In this document: piece after piece, positions 31,487 to 42,399 of the stretch
Layout: the number at the start of each line of letters is the position of its first letter
How positions within the stretch are numbered: position 1 is the first letter of the stretch
The notes under the pieces: model-generated
Told to the model about the DNA's origin: nothing
The model's input: only the letters and a program-made list of their open reading frames with translations
Database searches by the model: none
Assembly (NCBI RefSeq): GCF_021018805.1
Contig: NW_026960610.1
Coordinates: forward strand, 1 to 64,000
Direction: 5' to 3'
DNA length: 64,000 bases
DNA from: Prinia subflava
Lineage: Eukaryota > Chordata > Aves > Passeriformes > Cisticolidae
Made by a program: the position numbers and the translations under genes

Positions 31487-32320
31487 GTACCCACATCACT
31501 GTTTTTATTACAAATCCAGATTCACATCCTACAGGTATCATTGGCCAATGATGCGAACAATGGTCCAATCCTTTGCACAATTTGGAATGGGTCTTTCTTC
31601 CCCATCAACCAAAGAAGACAGCAATCATGTTGTTTGAATTGATTGGTCAATTGATAATCAAATGCCATCAACGGTGTTTGCAATTAATGGCAGCTGACCC
31701 TGCAAAAATTATTCTCCCAGTACGACAGGAAGAATTTGAATGGAGTTTTACTAACAGTGCTTCTTTACAGAGTGTGCTGCAAATTTTTTCAGGGCAGATT
31801 GCTTATCATCTGCACAGCCACAATTTTTTCAAATTGGCAAAGTCAGCCAAATTCTCTTTTCAGCCAAAAAGTAGTTGGGTGACTGTGCAAGGACCCACCA
31901 TCTCCAGTGATGGTTCAGAAAGAATGGGGAAGGCCAATGTTACCTGGAAGCACGAATCTGAGTGGCAAGTGCTAGAAGGCCACCAGTCAGGCTTGGCCCA
32001 GTTAGTCAAACTGCAGTCTGTTGCCATGGCATTCCAGCAGTTCTCTCATGTACCACTGAATCTGGTCACTGATTCTGCTTATGTAGCAGACTTATCCAAA
32101 CATTTGGATTGTTCAGTCCTGAAAGAAGTTGATAACGAAAATTTCTTTCAGTTGTTGAAATCTTTGTGGTGTGCAATCCAGGACCGAGTTCATCCATATT
32201 ACATCCTGCACATGCGGAGTCCCACCAACTTACCAGGTTTCATGACAGAAGGTAATGCCAGGGCTGACAGGTTAGCTAACCCTGCGTGGGTAGCACCTCA
32301 GCCTGACAAAATTGCACAGG

Positions 32321-32950
32321 TGTACTGGTTTGAAAGCAAAACCAGTGAGACTCCAAGTCAGAAATACAATTTAATAGAGAGAGAACAAACAACAAGAAAG
32401 ATAAAAATAAAAAAATAAAAAAAAAAGAAGACAAATGCAATAGTACAAAGGACCACTAACAGAGTGAAAATGCAAACCTGACACCCTGTTGGTCAGGGTG
32501 TTGGAAGCAGCCTGAAGTAAGTCCTTCCAGAGTGACAGTTGTGGCTCCGTTGAAGTAGAGATGATCCTCAAGAAAGGGTCCAGTCGTCCTCTGGGAATCC
32601 AGTGGAAACAGTCAATCTTGGTGTTTGGAGTTGCTGGTTTTATCCTGGTGGAAAGGCTTTGGCTCCTCCCACTGGGTGGAGCATCTCACAATGGAATGAG
32701 GTAATGTTATCAGTCATGTGAGAGGCCTTAAATGGCCCATTCACAGGTGATATCCCTTGGAGGAGGATGGGTGGAGGAAGACATAAGAAGGCACTGCCAT
32801 ATCTGGTGCTATCAGGTGTTCCATTAACAGAGGGCATCTCCCCTCTTTCCACCCCTAGTGTTTCAAGAGAGAAAGAACAATATCTCCCAACCGACTTCAA
32901 CAGATGAAAATAGAATACACATTTTCGGTTACATTTCTCAACCCAGGACA
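32321..32950 (-). mobile_element. 3' LTR of minus-strand ERV-L
   Basis: The minus strand starts TGTCCTGGGTTGAG at 32950, directly after a polypurine tract (AATAAGGGGTGGATAA, 32951-32966), and ends AACCAGTACA at 32321. The family matches 29673-30421. This is the same tract-plus-start pattern as at 38492-38503 for a plus-strand ERV-L. Confidence 0.7.
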
Positions 32951-33055
32951 TTATCCACCCCTTATTCTATTATCATCTCTATCATATCCAAATCAATATA
33001 CTCTAATATATATATATACATACACACTGAAAGGTTATACACAATCCTCCCTTAA

Positions 33056-34410
33056 AATTAGGTTTCCCTGTAGCACACAAGAGGTTTTTTCATCTTTCTG
33101 CATTACTCACCAAGTATAACTGGGTCCTTGATCAAAAACAATCCCACGGATGGGTCTGCCTTTGTCTGAGGTGGGATTAATCGAAACAGTCTTTCCTAAC
33201 ATACCCTTCATGTGAACCACCAGGACTTTATCTCCATCCACTGTGTACAAGGGTTCGGACTGGGCAGGTCCACCTCAGTTGATGGATCCTCGAGTGTTCA
33301 CCATCCAGGTGGCTTTGGCTAAGTTCACTTCTCAATTCTTGAAAGACCCTCGGCCAAGTGCCTTTAGGGTATTCTTTAGTAGTCCGTTGCATCATTCTAC
33401 TTTCCCGGCAGCTGGTGCATGATAAGGGATGTGATATATCCATTCAATGCCATGTTCTCTGGCCCAGGTGTTTATAAGGCAGTTCTTGAAATGGGTCCCA
33501 CTGTCTGACTCGATTCTCTCAGGGGTTCCATGTCTCCACAGGACTTGCTTTTCCAGGCCCAGGCTGGTGTTCCGGGCAGTAGCGTGAGGCACAGAGTAGG
33601 TTTCCAACCATCCAGTGGTGGCTTCCACCATGGTCAGCACATAGCACTTGCCTTGTCGGGTTTGGGGAAGGGTGATGTAGTCAATTTGCCAGGCCTCCCC
33701 ATACCTGTACTTCAACCATCGTCCACTGTACCACAGAGGCTTCACCCGCATGGCCTACTTAACTGCAATGCAGGTCTCACAGTTGTGGATGACCTGTGAG
33801 ATGTTGTCCATAGTAAGGTCCACCCCTCGATCACGGGCCCATTGGTATGTTGCATCTCTCCCCTGATGACCAGAAGCATCATGGGCCCAACGAGCCAGGA
33901 ATAATTCTCCCTTGTGCTGCCAGTCTAGATCCACCTGTGATACTTTTACCTTGGCAGCTTTGTCCACCTGCTCATTGTTGCGATGCTCTTCATTAGCCCG
34001 ACTCTTGGGTACGTGTGCATCCATGTGTCGAACCTTCATGGTCAGCTTGTCTACCCGGGCGGCGATGTCCTGCCAAATCTCAGCAGCCCATATGGGTTTA
34101 CCTCTGCGCTGCTAGTTGGCCTTCTTCCAGCAATTCAGCCATCCCCACAGAGCATTAGCTACCATCCAGGAATCAGTGCAGAGACAGAGCCTCAGCCACT
34201 TTTCTCGTTCGGCAATATCCAAAGCCAGCTGGACAGCTTTAAGCTCTGCAACCTGACTCGATCCACCTTGTCCCTCGGTAGCTTGTGCAACTCGTTGTGT
34301 GGGGCTCCATACTGCAGCTTTCCATTTCTGTTTAGTGCCTACAATTCGGCAGGAACCATCAGTGAAGAGGGCATATCGTCTTTCAGTCTCCGGTAGCTCA
34401 TTATATGGTG
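33056..34410 (-). pseudogene. pol: ERV-L pol: RNase H and integrase
   Basis: Reading leftward: RNase H C-terminal part (about 34075-34350; ELKAVQLALDIAE, CTDSWMVANALWGW), linker and zinc domain (33755-34039; HDASGH, CETC), integrase core with the full triad D, D, E (QIDYITLP, IESDSGTHF, GKVE; 33392-33751), then the C-terminal domain (about 33060-33240; GDKVLVVHMKGMLGK). This is the class III pattern. Stops between the pieces inactivate it. It is cut on the right at 34410, so RT is missing, and its own 3' LTR lies on the left at 32321-32950. Confidence 0.88.
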
Positions 34411-34482
34411 TGTTGCAGTCTGGATTTGGGGGGGTCTCTGGGGAGGGATCCCAGGTGGCCCCCCCAAATCCAGACTACAACA
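34411..34482. repeat. 72-bp mini-element with 24-bp inverted ends
   Basis: TGTTGCAGTCTGG at the left is matched by an inverted copy at 34459-34482 (24 positions, one mismatch), around a 24-bp centre. The ends are TG and CA. TTGCTCAACGTGGGGC, a degenerate lysine-type primer site, starts six bases later. No target duplication (left ATGGTG, right ATTGTT). It marks the right break of the ERV-L pol. Confidence 0.65.
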
Positions 34483-34734
34483 ATTGTTGCTCAACGTGGG
34501 GCAAGAGCACCAACGACCCTGAGATGAAGATAGACCACCGCACCACCAGCACAGTGCAGAACCCCGCAGAAGACCGCTTCAGAGCCGTCTCCAGCACCGG
34601 GGAGGGACCGTCCCAGGCCACAGTCGCGGTCCCGGGTGGCCCCTCCTCCACCGCGCAAAGACCCTGCCAGACACCACACCGCCATCCCACAACCGCCAGC
34701 AGGCGTGGAGCGAGCCTGGTTCCCAACTCATACA
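34483..34734 (+). other. ERV leader with primer-site-like start
   Basis: GCTCAACGTGGGGC near the left edge resembles a tRNA-Lys-type primer site such as that at 54264. The rest is a GC-rich, non-coding leader. It meets minus-strand protease at about 34735. Confidence 0.35.
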
Positions 34735-34990
34735 CCCTTTCCCTTTTTAAATTTTATCTCTGCTTCCAATTTCTCCAGCACATCTCTCCCCAGCAATGGT
34801 TATGGGGAGTTAGGCATATAGAGGAACTGATGGGTTACCCAGTGCTTCCTCAGTTTGAATTTTAAAGGTTGTAAGAAAGGCCGTGTTTTGCTTACCCTGG
34901 TTGCCTCAACAAAATGTGCAGTATCTTGACTCAGTTTCCCTTCTAAGGTATTTAACACAGAATATGTTGCTCCAGTATCTACCAAAAATT
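34735..34990 (-). pseudogene. pro: Gamma-like protease
   Basis: The minus strand gives MVDTGATYSVLN (active site D-T-G intact), then a stop, PLLGRDVLEKLEAEI and FKKGKG. This is the retropepsin pattern of class I (gammaretrovirus-like) ERVs. One in-frame stop splits it. Gag of the same element lies to the right; RT is absent to the left, where unrelated leader sequence begins. Confidence 0.8.
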
Positions 34991-35136
34991 TTATGACATC
35001 TTTCCCCAGTTTAGCTATAACTGAAGGCTCTTCTGGGGGGAGAAGACTTTGGTCCCCATCATTCTGAGTATGTGTCTTGTCCCACTGTGAGTTGGGTAAC
35101 TGGGAGTTTCTTCTTCAACATCAGACAGTCATTTAT

Positions 35137-36173
35137 CTAATCTCCCTTTTTCTTACAATATGCACACTGATATTTGTCCATAGGGGAAGAAGTTCTCTTG
35201 GGTGACTTCTCCTGAGCAACCCTCTTACTAGGATGGTCTCTAACTTTGTCACTTGAGTCTGTGTCCTGAAACACCTTCCAAGTTACCTCTAACAATTTAC
35301 TCATGTCCTGAACCCTGTCTAACTTTTGCAGCTTTCTTCTTATATCATTTGTGGCTAGACCCATAAACAAGAGAACTAGATGTGCTCCACCTCTAGGGGC
35401 AGTGCCGTTGGCTGCACAAGCTGGCTGTCTCATCCCCTTGCTCCCTCCCACCCAGGGGTGACCAAAGCGGGGGGGAGGGGAACAGAGGAGGGGAGTGCGT
35501 CCAACTGGAAGCCAATGGGGACACCTGTGTCATCCCTAGGTGCCAGGCTCACCCCTCCTCTTGTTTTATCAGCAGGGGCTTTGATGGAGCTGCATGTCCT
35601 GTCCCGTCCGTACCCCAGCCACTCCTTCTTCTCTTATCGGCAGGGGCTTTGCCAAAGCTCCTCCTCCCCGCCAGCCGCCCCTCCTCATGGCTGCAGGCGA
35701 CAGGGCTGGGGAAGGGGTTGAAGTGGCAAGCGGCCCAGGCCTCAGGGCGGGAGCTACTAGATCCGCCTCCACCTCATCCCTGCCCCTGCCCCAGGGTGGA
35801 TCTAACATGAGCTTTCTTCCCATCCTTTCCCGCTTTCTTTCTTAAAAGCAGTATATGCTCCTTCTTAGATCCCTGTAGCTGTTCATCCTGTGATATAACT
35901 AGAAAAAGCCTCACACTCAAGTTCTCTGAAACACCGGTCTTGATGAATGCGAGATATCAAATTTGATATTAATTTTCCATCTAAGCTACCAAACCTAGGC
36001 CACCTCTGATTGTTGTCTAATTTATAAGTAGGCCAAATTAGTCTAGACAGCGTAATCAATTCAGATTTTGTAAGGAATGGATCTTTGCCAATCAATTCTT
36101 GCCAATTTTCTAATAATAAGCCCAAAGGCAAATCTCTGGGTATTTGAGTCTCATGTGAAAAGTTACAGCCCAT
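35137..36173 (-). pseudogene. gag: Gamma-like gag with capsid deletion
   Basis: From the right: matrix starting MGCNFSHE (glycine 2 fits myristoylation; LLENWQEL, WPTYKLDNNQRWP; 35883-36173), a GC-rich proline-rich region (35569-35823) with a repeated LPIREEG block, then the capsid C-terminal end (ATNDIRRKLQKLD; about 35340-35395) and nucleocapsid (CAYCKKKGD, start of a zinc knuckle, about 35140). Most of the capsid is missing between the proline-rich part and ATNDIRR. Stops and frame changes are frequent. Protease follows to the left. Confidence 0.78.
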
Positions 36174-36239
36174 CTCTAACATTATAAACAGGAAAGATCG
36201 TAGAAATAAAGCAAAGCAATCTAGTTACATACTAATAAG

Positions 36240-36340
36240 CTGAGAGAGAGAGCAAGAAGGAGGGCTTGAATCCACAAGCCTGGACTTACCAGGTGGTGGT
36301 TTAATCACTATGCCACTACTGGCTCCGGGCCAAAAGAGAA
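36240..36340 (-). other. tRNA-like sequence with A- and B-box motifs
   Basis: On the minus strand TGGCATAGTG (A-box-like) is followed 43 bases later by GATTCAAGCC (B-box-like), the usual tRNA gene spacing. The stems do not fold into a good cloverleaf, so it is at best a tRNA-derived relic. It lies in the leader between LTR and gag of the gamma-like element. Confidence 0.3.
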
Positions 36341-36605
36341 TCACTGCAATGCTAAGCTCTCACAAGCTAACAGCAAGCAAAGGGGTAAACAACAAATGAA
36401 CTAGAACACCCTTGAACCCTCTCGAGTCCCCAGACACACCAAACAAAACTGTAAGAGATCTCTTAACACCTAACCCAGGTGCTAATAACAAAATACCACC
36501 TTTACTCACTCACATGCCTCTGTGTTGAACTTGGAGGATCCTTGGGCTCTGACGCCACTTGGACCATAGCTATGGCCCCCTCCAGTGCCGACGGGGGGTG
36601 GAAGC

Positions 36606-36990
36606 TATTGGCGATTGATTGAGAGACAGGAAGACTGATTCAGTGATCAGAATTCAATTTTACTCAGATTTTACAAAAGCTTATATACAATTTCAGAAAG
36701 GTTAATAATTTTCCACTACAATAATCAGGTTAAAAATCATACAGACAACTCATACATTTTACAACAACTCTTTGCTTGCAGAAGTTGATTGAATCTTCTC
36801 TCTTCCCATAAACAGGTTTAATCCTATCTTCTGTAATCTTCAAAGCTCTGTTTGTTCCTGCCATGGCATCTTGGTTATCAAACCAACTATGCTAATCAAG
36901 TCTGTTTGACTGTCTTGTGTAATCCCCCAGAAGCTGGATGTTTCTCTGGTCCAAGGGTTTTCCAGTAGCCTCTCGTCCCTTCATGGGTTT
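36606..36990 (-). mobile_element. LTR, same family as 44026
   Basis: The minus strand from GTTGGTTTGATAACCAAG to TCAATCAATCGCCA matches 44230-44500 closely, including the TATA-type GTATATAAGC. The 5' part is short or lost, and the LTR lies directly beside another at 37000. Confidence 0.65.
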
Positions 36991-36999
36991 CCAGAAACT

Positions 37000-37427
37000 G
37001 ATGCCTTGGAGTGGCTATCTAAAACAGAGGCTAGACAAGATTAAGAGAATAAAAGCAGGTATTTATTAAAGGCCTTCAATAGGTACACCCTGGGCAGTGA
37101 AAAGCTTCCGAGGGGCTACACCCAAGATGGACCATGGTCACAAGTTTTTCACACAGATATAAGTTTGGTCCATTTACATATCAGGGGTTAATTCTCCAAT
37201 TACAGCTTCAGGTAATGAAGTCATATACCCCCAGTTTACACCCCCCAACTCACTTTTGTTTATACTTTTCGTGGCCAGAGACAGTAAGGTGTCCTTGAGT
37301 TTCAGGCCTAGAGGAATTGTTTTGTCTGAATAAAACAGAACAGTAACTGACAGGCTATGGAGTTTTAGTTATACACTAAAGCAGTACAGGATCTGAAAAA
37401 TATAAAAGGTAAAATCTTGAGGCAGCA
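37000..37427 (-). mobile_element. LTR of the provirus-B family
   Basis: The minus strand runs TGCTGCCTCAAG to AAGGCATCA, with AATAAATACC. It matches the 3' LTR of provirus B (16476-17660 without its insert) along its full length at very roughly 80%. It lies upstream of gamma-like gag on the same strand, so it could be that element's 5' LTR. Confidence 0.7.
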
Positions 37428-37789
37428 CCCAGCCCTGCTGCTTCTCTGCCACTGCTCCAGGTCTTTCACTACACTGTAGCCCTGCACGTCCTGCATGCCA
37501 GGACACCCCACAGCCCCTGCTACAGCTTTGGAGTTTCTGATACATTTCGCTTACTACTCTGGGATCTGTGCATTCCTGCCATCCCAGCTGCTGCTCCAAG
37601 GTCCCTGCTGCAGCCTGTTTTTGCCATCTAGCCCATCTGTCATTACAAAGTGCCTGAGACTAGACTGAACTTGCACCACAGTGCCCCCTGCAGCCACAGA
37701 GGAATCATCCAACCTGCCCTGCCCAACTGGGAGCAAACAGCACCCCTGCTGGCTGTGATCATACTACACCAAAGGGGAAAGTGATCAGC
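37428..37789. other. No feature recognised
   Basis: Mixed sequence with short ORFs on the minus strand only. No retroviral or LINE motif seen. Confidence 0.3.
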
Positions 37790-38032
37790 AGCTGAGAGAA
37801 GGCTGTTACTGGGTTTCTGGTTTTGTTTGTTGTTGCCGCCATTGTTGTTGTTTGTTTGCCTTGTTATACATATATATACTAGTAAAGAACTGTTATTCCT
37901 TTTCCCATATCTTTGCCTGAAAGCCCTGTAATTTCAGAGTTATGATAATTTGGAAGGAAGGGGGTCATACTCTCCATTCCAAGTGAGGTTTCCACCTTCC
38001 TTGGCAGACACCCATCTTTCAAACCAAGATAA
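37790..38032 (+). mobile_element. ERV-L LTR 3' end
   Basis: Runs through TACTAGTAAAGAACTGTTA to AAACCAAGATA, the same terminal 150 bp as at 30240-30421. The 5' part is missing. Confidence 0.55.
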
Positions 38033-38035
38033 CTG

Positions 38036-38355
38036 GGCAAGGGAACTTTCAAAAACTGGGAGTCACATTTAGCAAAGGTCACCTGGTTAGTTAACACCCA
38101 AGGCCCCACTAACCGAACAGACCCTGTCCAGTCTGAACTCCTGCATACAACAGAAGGAGATAAGGTTATGGTGGTACATGTGCGAGGTTTTTTAGGGAAA
38201 AATGTTTGGATTAATTCTGCCTTGAGTAAAGACAAACCCATCTGTAGGGTTGTCTTTGCTCAGGGACCTGGTTTTACTTGGTGGGTTATGCAGAGGGACA
38301 GGGAAGCACATTGTATACCTCAAAAGGATTTAATTTTGGGTGAGAAGTGCTTGTA
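38036..38355 (+). pseudogene. pol: ERV-L integrase C-terminal domain
   Basis: The translation NTQGPTNRTDPVQSE, EGDKVMVVHVRGFLGKNVW and VVFAQGPGFTWWVM matches block by block the C-terminal domain of the minus-strand ERV-L integrase at 33060-33240. One open frame (38168-38356) covers the second half and ends in TAA. The polypurine tract and LTR follow 135 bp later, as in an env-less ERV-L. Confidence 0.75.
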
Positions 38356-38491
38356 ATTTTGGAATGCCTATGTACCACTGCTTGCTGAAGTCACTGTCCC
38401 TATTTGTATATAGTTATATGTATATACATATAGATGTGTATGCTTAGAATTGAAATATACTAATTTGGGCATTAAGCAGATGATATGGAAT

Positions 38492-38502
38492 AAAGGGTGG
38501 AA
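38492..38502 (+). promoter_or_regulatory. Polypurine tract of plus-strand ERV-L
   Basis: AAAGGGTGGAA directly abuts the LTR start TGTCTTGG. It primes plus-strand DNA synthesis in reverse transcription. Confidence 0.7.
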
Positions 38503-38663
38503 TGTCTTGGGGTGATTTTATGATGTTTAGTCTATTCCCTTATCATCTGCTCTATGCCTCAAACCAATTGCTGTAACTTTAAGGTGGGTCCAGGGGGAAG
38601 GGGGAGCCTTGGGGCTCTTCCATGGGCTTTTTTCAAAGCCTCACTCCCCAGGCATCCATCTTG

Positions 38664-38702
<39 letters not shown>

Positions 38703-39756
38703 TAGCTAGCTTGGTTTTTGTTAGCTTAGGCAAGAAGTTAGAAGTTTTTTTCCCTTGCCTTGGAGACGCTGTGGCAGCAATCCTTTGGCAGCTTTTTCAA
38801 AGTGAATTGGACGGCTTGGTTTTGATCCCAGATCAGAGAGAACAATACATGAGAGAAGAATCAGTCAAGACTGGCAGGAAGGCAAGGGGCCATTCCCTTT
38901 TGGCCCTAGACCTCAGAAAAGCTGAACCAGCAAGAGAAAGGACACCTAATCCACCAGCTTCATCTGCTGGGAAAAGGGGACCAACATCAAAGATTCACTA
39001 GGTTCCTGTGGCGGTGCATTATTTTTAGTTTATTATGATTTCATATTTGTTGTAATAACTCAGTTTTGCATACCCCATTTTCCTTCTTTATGTGCCCTGA
39101 ATTTAGTTCTATGTACCCCATCCCCCTCATTAGTATTCCTTTGTCTCCTTCAGTTGCTTTAAGTTATGCGTGCACCTGTGATGTTATGTGACTTTCAGTT
39201 ATCTGTCTATTATCTTTCCCGCCTTATGTAAACCCATCCCACACATCCTGGATTGGTTTCTGTTAGTTTTACCCGCGGATGCAACACCCTAGATACAGAC
39301 CCTAATTGGTTGTTTCAAATTTACCGCTCCCTTTACCCCTCCCCTAAGCTTGTTGTATAAAACCCACTGCCCGAGCCCTGCTCGGGGCTTCTTGGGGTGT
39401 TGTCTTTTAGTTGCTCATCTCCTTAATAAACCTCTTCAGTTCACCCCAAGACCCGTCTCGCCTCCACTCCATCTCTGCTTCCGAAATAGACACTGCCGAG
39501 AACATCGGAGTCCCCAGGGGGGAAGGTGTCGCACCCCTGGCCGCTGTGTGCCCTGGGACTGGAGAGAGTCACACACCGCTACAGGTTCCCATCTATTTGT
39601 CTGAGCTTGTGTGAACCTTTTCTTTTTTGTTTTCTCTTGAGACAGGAGCTGGCGCCATTTTTTTCTCTCCACCATGTTGCCAGCCATTGTGGGTTTTTTC
39701 TTCCCTTTTTGTGGTATTTTGACTTTTTTCTTCCTTCCCCCATAGGCTGGGTGTGT
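38503..39756 (+). mobile_element. ERV-L 3' LTR, split by a solo LTR
   Basis: It begins TGTCTTGGGGTGATT after the polypurine tract. A run of 31 T lies at about 38669-38699. The solo LTR at 39007-39583 interrupts it; LTR-type sequence continues to about 39756. The true end is not clear. Confidence 0.5.
39007..39583 (+). mobile_element. Solo LTR, 6-bp target duplication GGTTCC
   Basis: It begins TGTGGCGGTGC and ends CACACCGCTACA. TATAAAA near 39355 and CTTAATAAACC near 39423. GGTTCC is exact on both sides (39001-39006 and 39584-39589). 577 bp, family of the G provirus LTR. Confidence 0.9.
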
Positions 39757-40546
39757 GTCCTGGTTTAGGGCAAATTTGGGAGGAAACTTCCAAAGGGGTC
39801 CCTCTTAGAAAGCAGAATCAAGCGATCCCTCCCCCAGCTGGTTTGGGAATAGATTTCCTCGGAGAAATTGGAAAAAACCTTTTTATTTAACAAGCAAAGT
39901 ATTCACAACCATAATAAAAAAGAATAATATTAAACAATAAAACCTCTTGCTGTTCTGAAGAGGTGGCAAATTCAGAAAGTCCTTATCGTGGGGTATAGCT
40001 CAGCTCTCTCAGTCTTTTATCAGTCCCTCCTGCACTGGAAAAAGCCACGTACTGGGTCCCAGTTGGCAACAGATGCTAGCTCCCACTGTTTTTCTGGTTT
40101 TTCAGTCCAGAGCAGAGCAGTTCCAAGAAAAATCAAAGCCACAGTCCGGGGAACTTCTCTGCCTCAGCTAGCTAAAAAAAAACTAACTAAAAAGCAAAGG
40201 ATAGCTCTCTCCCACTGTCCATGCTGCAGACAACACAGTCTGTGAGAGAGAATGTGGGGTAGACAGACAATGAATACACATTCCAAATGATCCTCATTGC
40301 CTTTGATGTTATTGTTTCTTTCATAAATGAATGTCTCACTGTACATTACCAGAGTCACCCTCATCTCTCTCTCTCTACTTTGACAAATATCATAAGGAGC
40401 TCATATGGGAATATATACATGGCTCGATGCCACACCTCTATTAGTAGACTGAGTGGCATGATGGTCAGGGAGGGGATTCCATATTCCAATTCACAAATGC
40501 CTTGATTAAATTGTGATTCTAGCTTCTTTCCCAGGCCCCAGATTTG
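39757..40546 (-). mobile_element. ERV-L-type LTR, minus
   Basis: The left end reads TGTCCTGGTTTAGGG, the inverse of the CCTAAACCAGGACA terminus at 54252. The minus strand has AAATAAAAAGG before this end. The right edge is not fixed. Confidence 0.55.
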
Positions 40547-41243
40547 GCACCAAAAATGTAATGGTTTTAAAAAAAATTTCAGTGGAGAAAAGTTTAGACT
40601 GCTTGAGCCCCACCCCCCCCCAACAGTTGAGCAACAAAACAAAGAAAAACAAGACTACAAGATGTTAAAAACATTAGTCACAATTTACTGAAGAAACTAG
40701 CAGTAAATATCACAATAAAAAGAAAATTGTACAAAGGAGGGAATGGCTTAATCAACAAAGACAAGGTACCACATGGCCTCCTTGGAACAAAGGCAAGATG
40801 TCGGGGGCTTATGGAGCGGTTCAGATGGTGGCTAGTGGATGCTGGCACTGCCTGGAGCAGCCCCAGACCTGCCGTGGGGCGATTTCCTGCTTCCTCTCTG
40901 TGGCAACAGCGGTGGCCATTACTGGAGCAGTTGCCACAGTGTCTCTGGACCTGCAATGGGGAGGCTTCTCTCTCTCTCCTAGCTGACAGTTTGGGATTGT
41001 GAAAGAACACAGCTTCCCGGGCTGCAGCGATCTTAGGCTATAGCTCTGGATTGCGAAAACACAGCTTCCCAGGTGGCGGCTAGGGGACTTGCCTGGGGTG
41101 ACTCTCCCAGGAGCTGGGAAGACCAAGAAGAGACACCTGAATTTCCACTCCCTGTTTTTAAAAGGCACTACATCACTCCCCTTCCTCAAGCAGGGCAAAC
41201 CAAAAAGTTCTGCTTAAAGTCCCACTTTCAGTACCTTAACATT
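40547..41243 (-). mobile_element. LTR with adjacent primer-like site, minus
   Basis: The minus strand runs TGTTAAGGTACTG (41243) to CCATTACA (about 40558), then TTGGTGCCAAATCTGGGGCC, a degenerate primer site. It therefore looks like a 5' LTR whose body to the left has been replaced by other LTR sequence. Confidence 0.5.
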
Positions 41244-41836
41244 CTGTAGCAGTGTGCCTTTTAGGAGTGGAGTTACTGCCAGATCCCAGTCAGCTTCTCC
41301 AGTGGAAAGGCCACTTGCAAAGAATTCAGGCAAAGCAATCAAACACACTCGAAGCAAATCCAAACACTCCACATGGCTATCTCAGCAAGGAGATGCAAGA
41401 AGGCCTTTGCACTAGATCAGTTCCAGCCAGGTTTATTTCCAGGTGCTGAAGGGGGATCCAGAACAAAAGGACCAAACATGTGCCGTGCTCCAGCTTAAGT
41501 ATGGGGTTCAGCAGACAATGACCTTGAGGCACGGGGGCTATGCAAAGGGCAGGTAAGGTCAGTGACCTATAGGGAAGATGGGGCTGATCACAGGAGTCCC
41601 ACCACCAATGGATTAACAGGAAAAGAAGAAACCAGGAGAAAACAAGACTGGGGTACAGTTACAGGGTGTCACAAGACACTACAGGGAAATCTTTCAGTCT
41701 AGGTAGGCAGTCTCTATGCCACTAAATCCTTCCAAGGCCAGACCCTGGGAGTTATTTCAGTGGTCTCTAGGGACTCCACAAGGTTCCTTGCTGAAAACTG
41801 CCCCCGGTTCCCAGCCCCCATCCCCTCCACACTAAC
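41244..41836 (-). mobile_element. Probable LTR, minus
   Basis: The minus strand has GGAAATAAACCTGG (about 41425-41440) and a GC-rich upstream part beginning near TGTTGTTAGTGTGG (41836). Edges are approximate. Confidence 0.35.
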
Positions 41837-42148
41837 AACAATTAAGTAATGGTATTAAATATTCAATGGTGAAGCTTCACCCCACTTGCTTTGTAACCAA
41901 AACATTATCCAAAAGGAGCCCGAGTCTCTGTGCTGTCCATGAAAGGAATGAGAAGAAGGTGTCTTTACAAACAAACTGTGGGCCTGCTGTTAGATAAAGC
42001 CAGATACTGATAGGTGAAAGAAGCAATGGGGGCAACCATAAATTCCAGAGGAATTCCACTAATTGACAGACTCACCCAAGGCCATGTTAAATTTCTGGAC
42101 TTAGAGAAAAAGAGCATAGACACAAAGAAGAAAAAGAAAGGGGAGGGG
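41837..42148 (+). other. ERV 3' internal sequence ending in polypurine tract
   Basis: No reading frame recognised, but AAAGAAAGGGGAGGGG (42133-42148) directly abuts an LTR start, so this is the 3' end of an ERV body. Confidence 0.45.
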
Positions 42149-42399
42149 TGTACATTTTAAAACAGGGTTTGTATTAGGCAATTTGGGAAATCTGTACCTC
42201 AAGTACCTCAGCCAATGGGGAAGAGAGAAGGAAATGCAGCCGAGAAATTAGGATAAAAAGGAGACTATGTCCTCTAACAATTTGAGACACCCCATGGGAA
42301 ATGCCCATGATCTCTCCCTTTATTTGAATAAAGTTACAGGACTCCTCTGTCTCCTTTTTGGACATAAACCTCTGACATTGTGGATTAATTTTCCTGACA
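42149..42399 (+). mobile_element. Short 3' LTR (251 bp)
   Basis: TGTACATTTTAAAACAG to TTTTCCTGACA. TATA-type GGATAAAAAGG (about 42250) and GAATAAAG (about 42328) are spaced as in compact LTRs. Confidence 0.6.

Larger units (their letters stand above)
28741..32320 (+). pseudogene. pol: Provirus C: RT and RNase H, in four pieces
   Basis: The RT fingers start at about 28745 ([20 protein letters not shown]), with a stop in place of a residue after LLQDL. The piece 29212-29672 carries IIDLRDCFF, the WKVLPQGW block and the catalytic HYMDDIL (about 29463-29480). The thumb/connection resumes at 30933 ([19 protein letters not shown]), again at 31487 after a solo LTR, and RNase H runs to 32320. In RNase H the Asp residues are seen (SSDGSE, VTDSAYV, NARADRL), but the catalytic Glu position reads Gln (LAQLVKL). 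YMDD and this RNase H type mark class II. Insertions are a 251-bp double-U3 element, an ERV-L LTR and a C-family LTR. Integrase is lost at the ERV-L LTR from 32321. Confidence 0.88.

Noticed and set aside
38669..38699. 31-base poly-T run as possible retroposed poly-A tail
   Set aside because: It lies inside an LTR and has no adjacent retrogene or target duplication that I can see.
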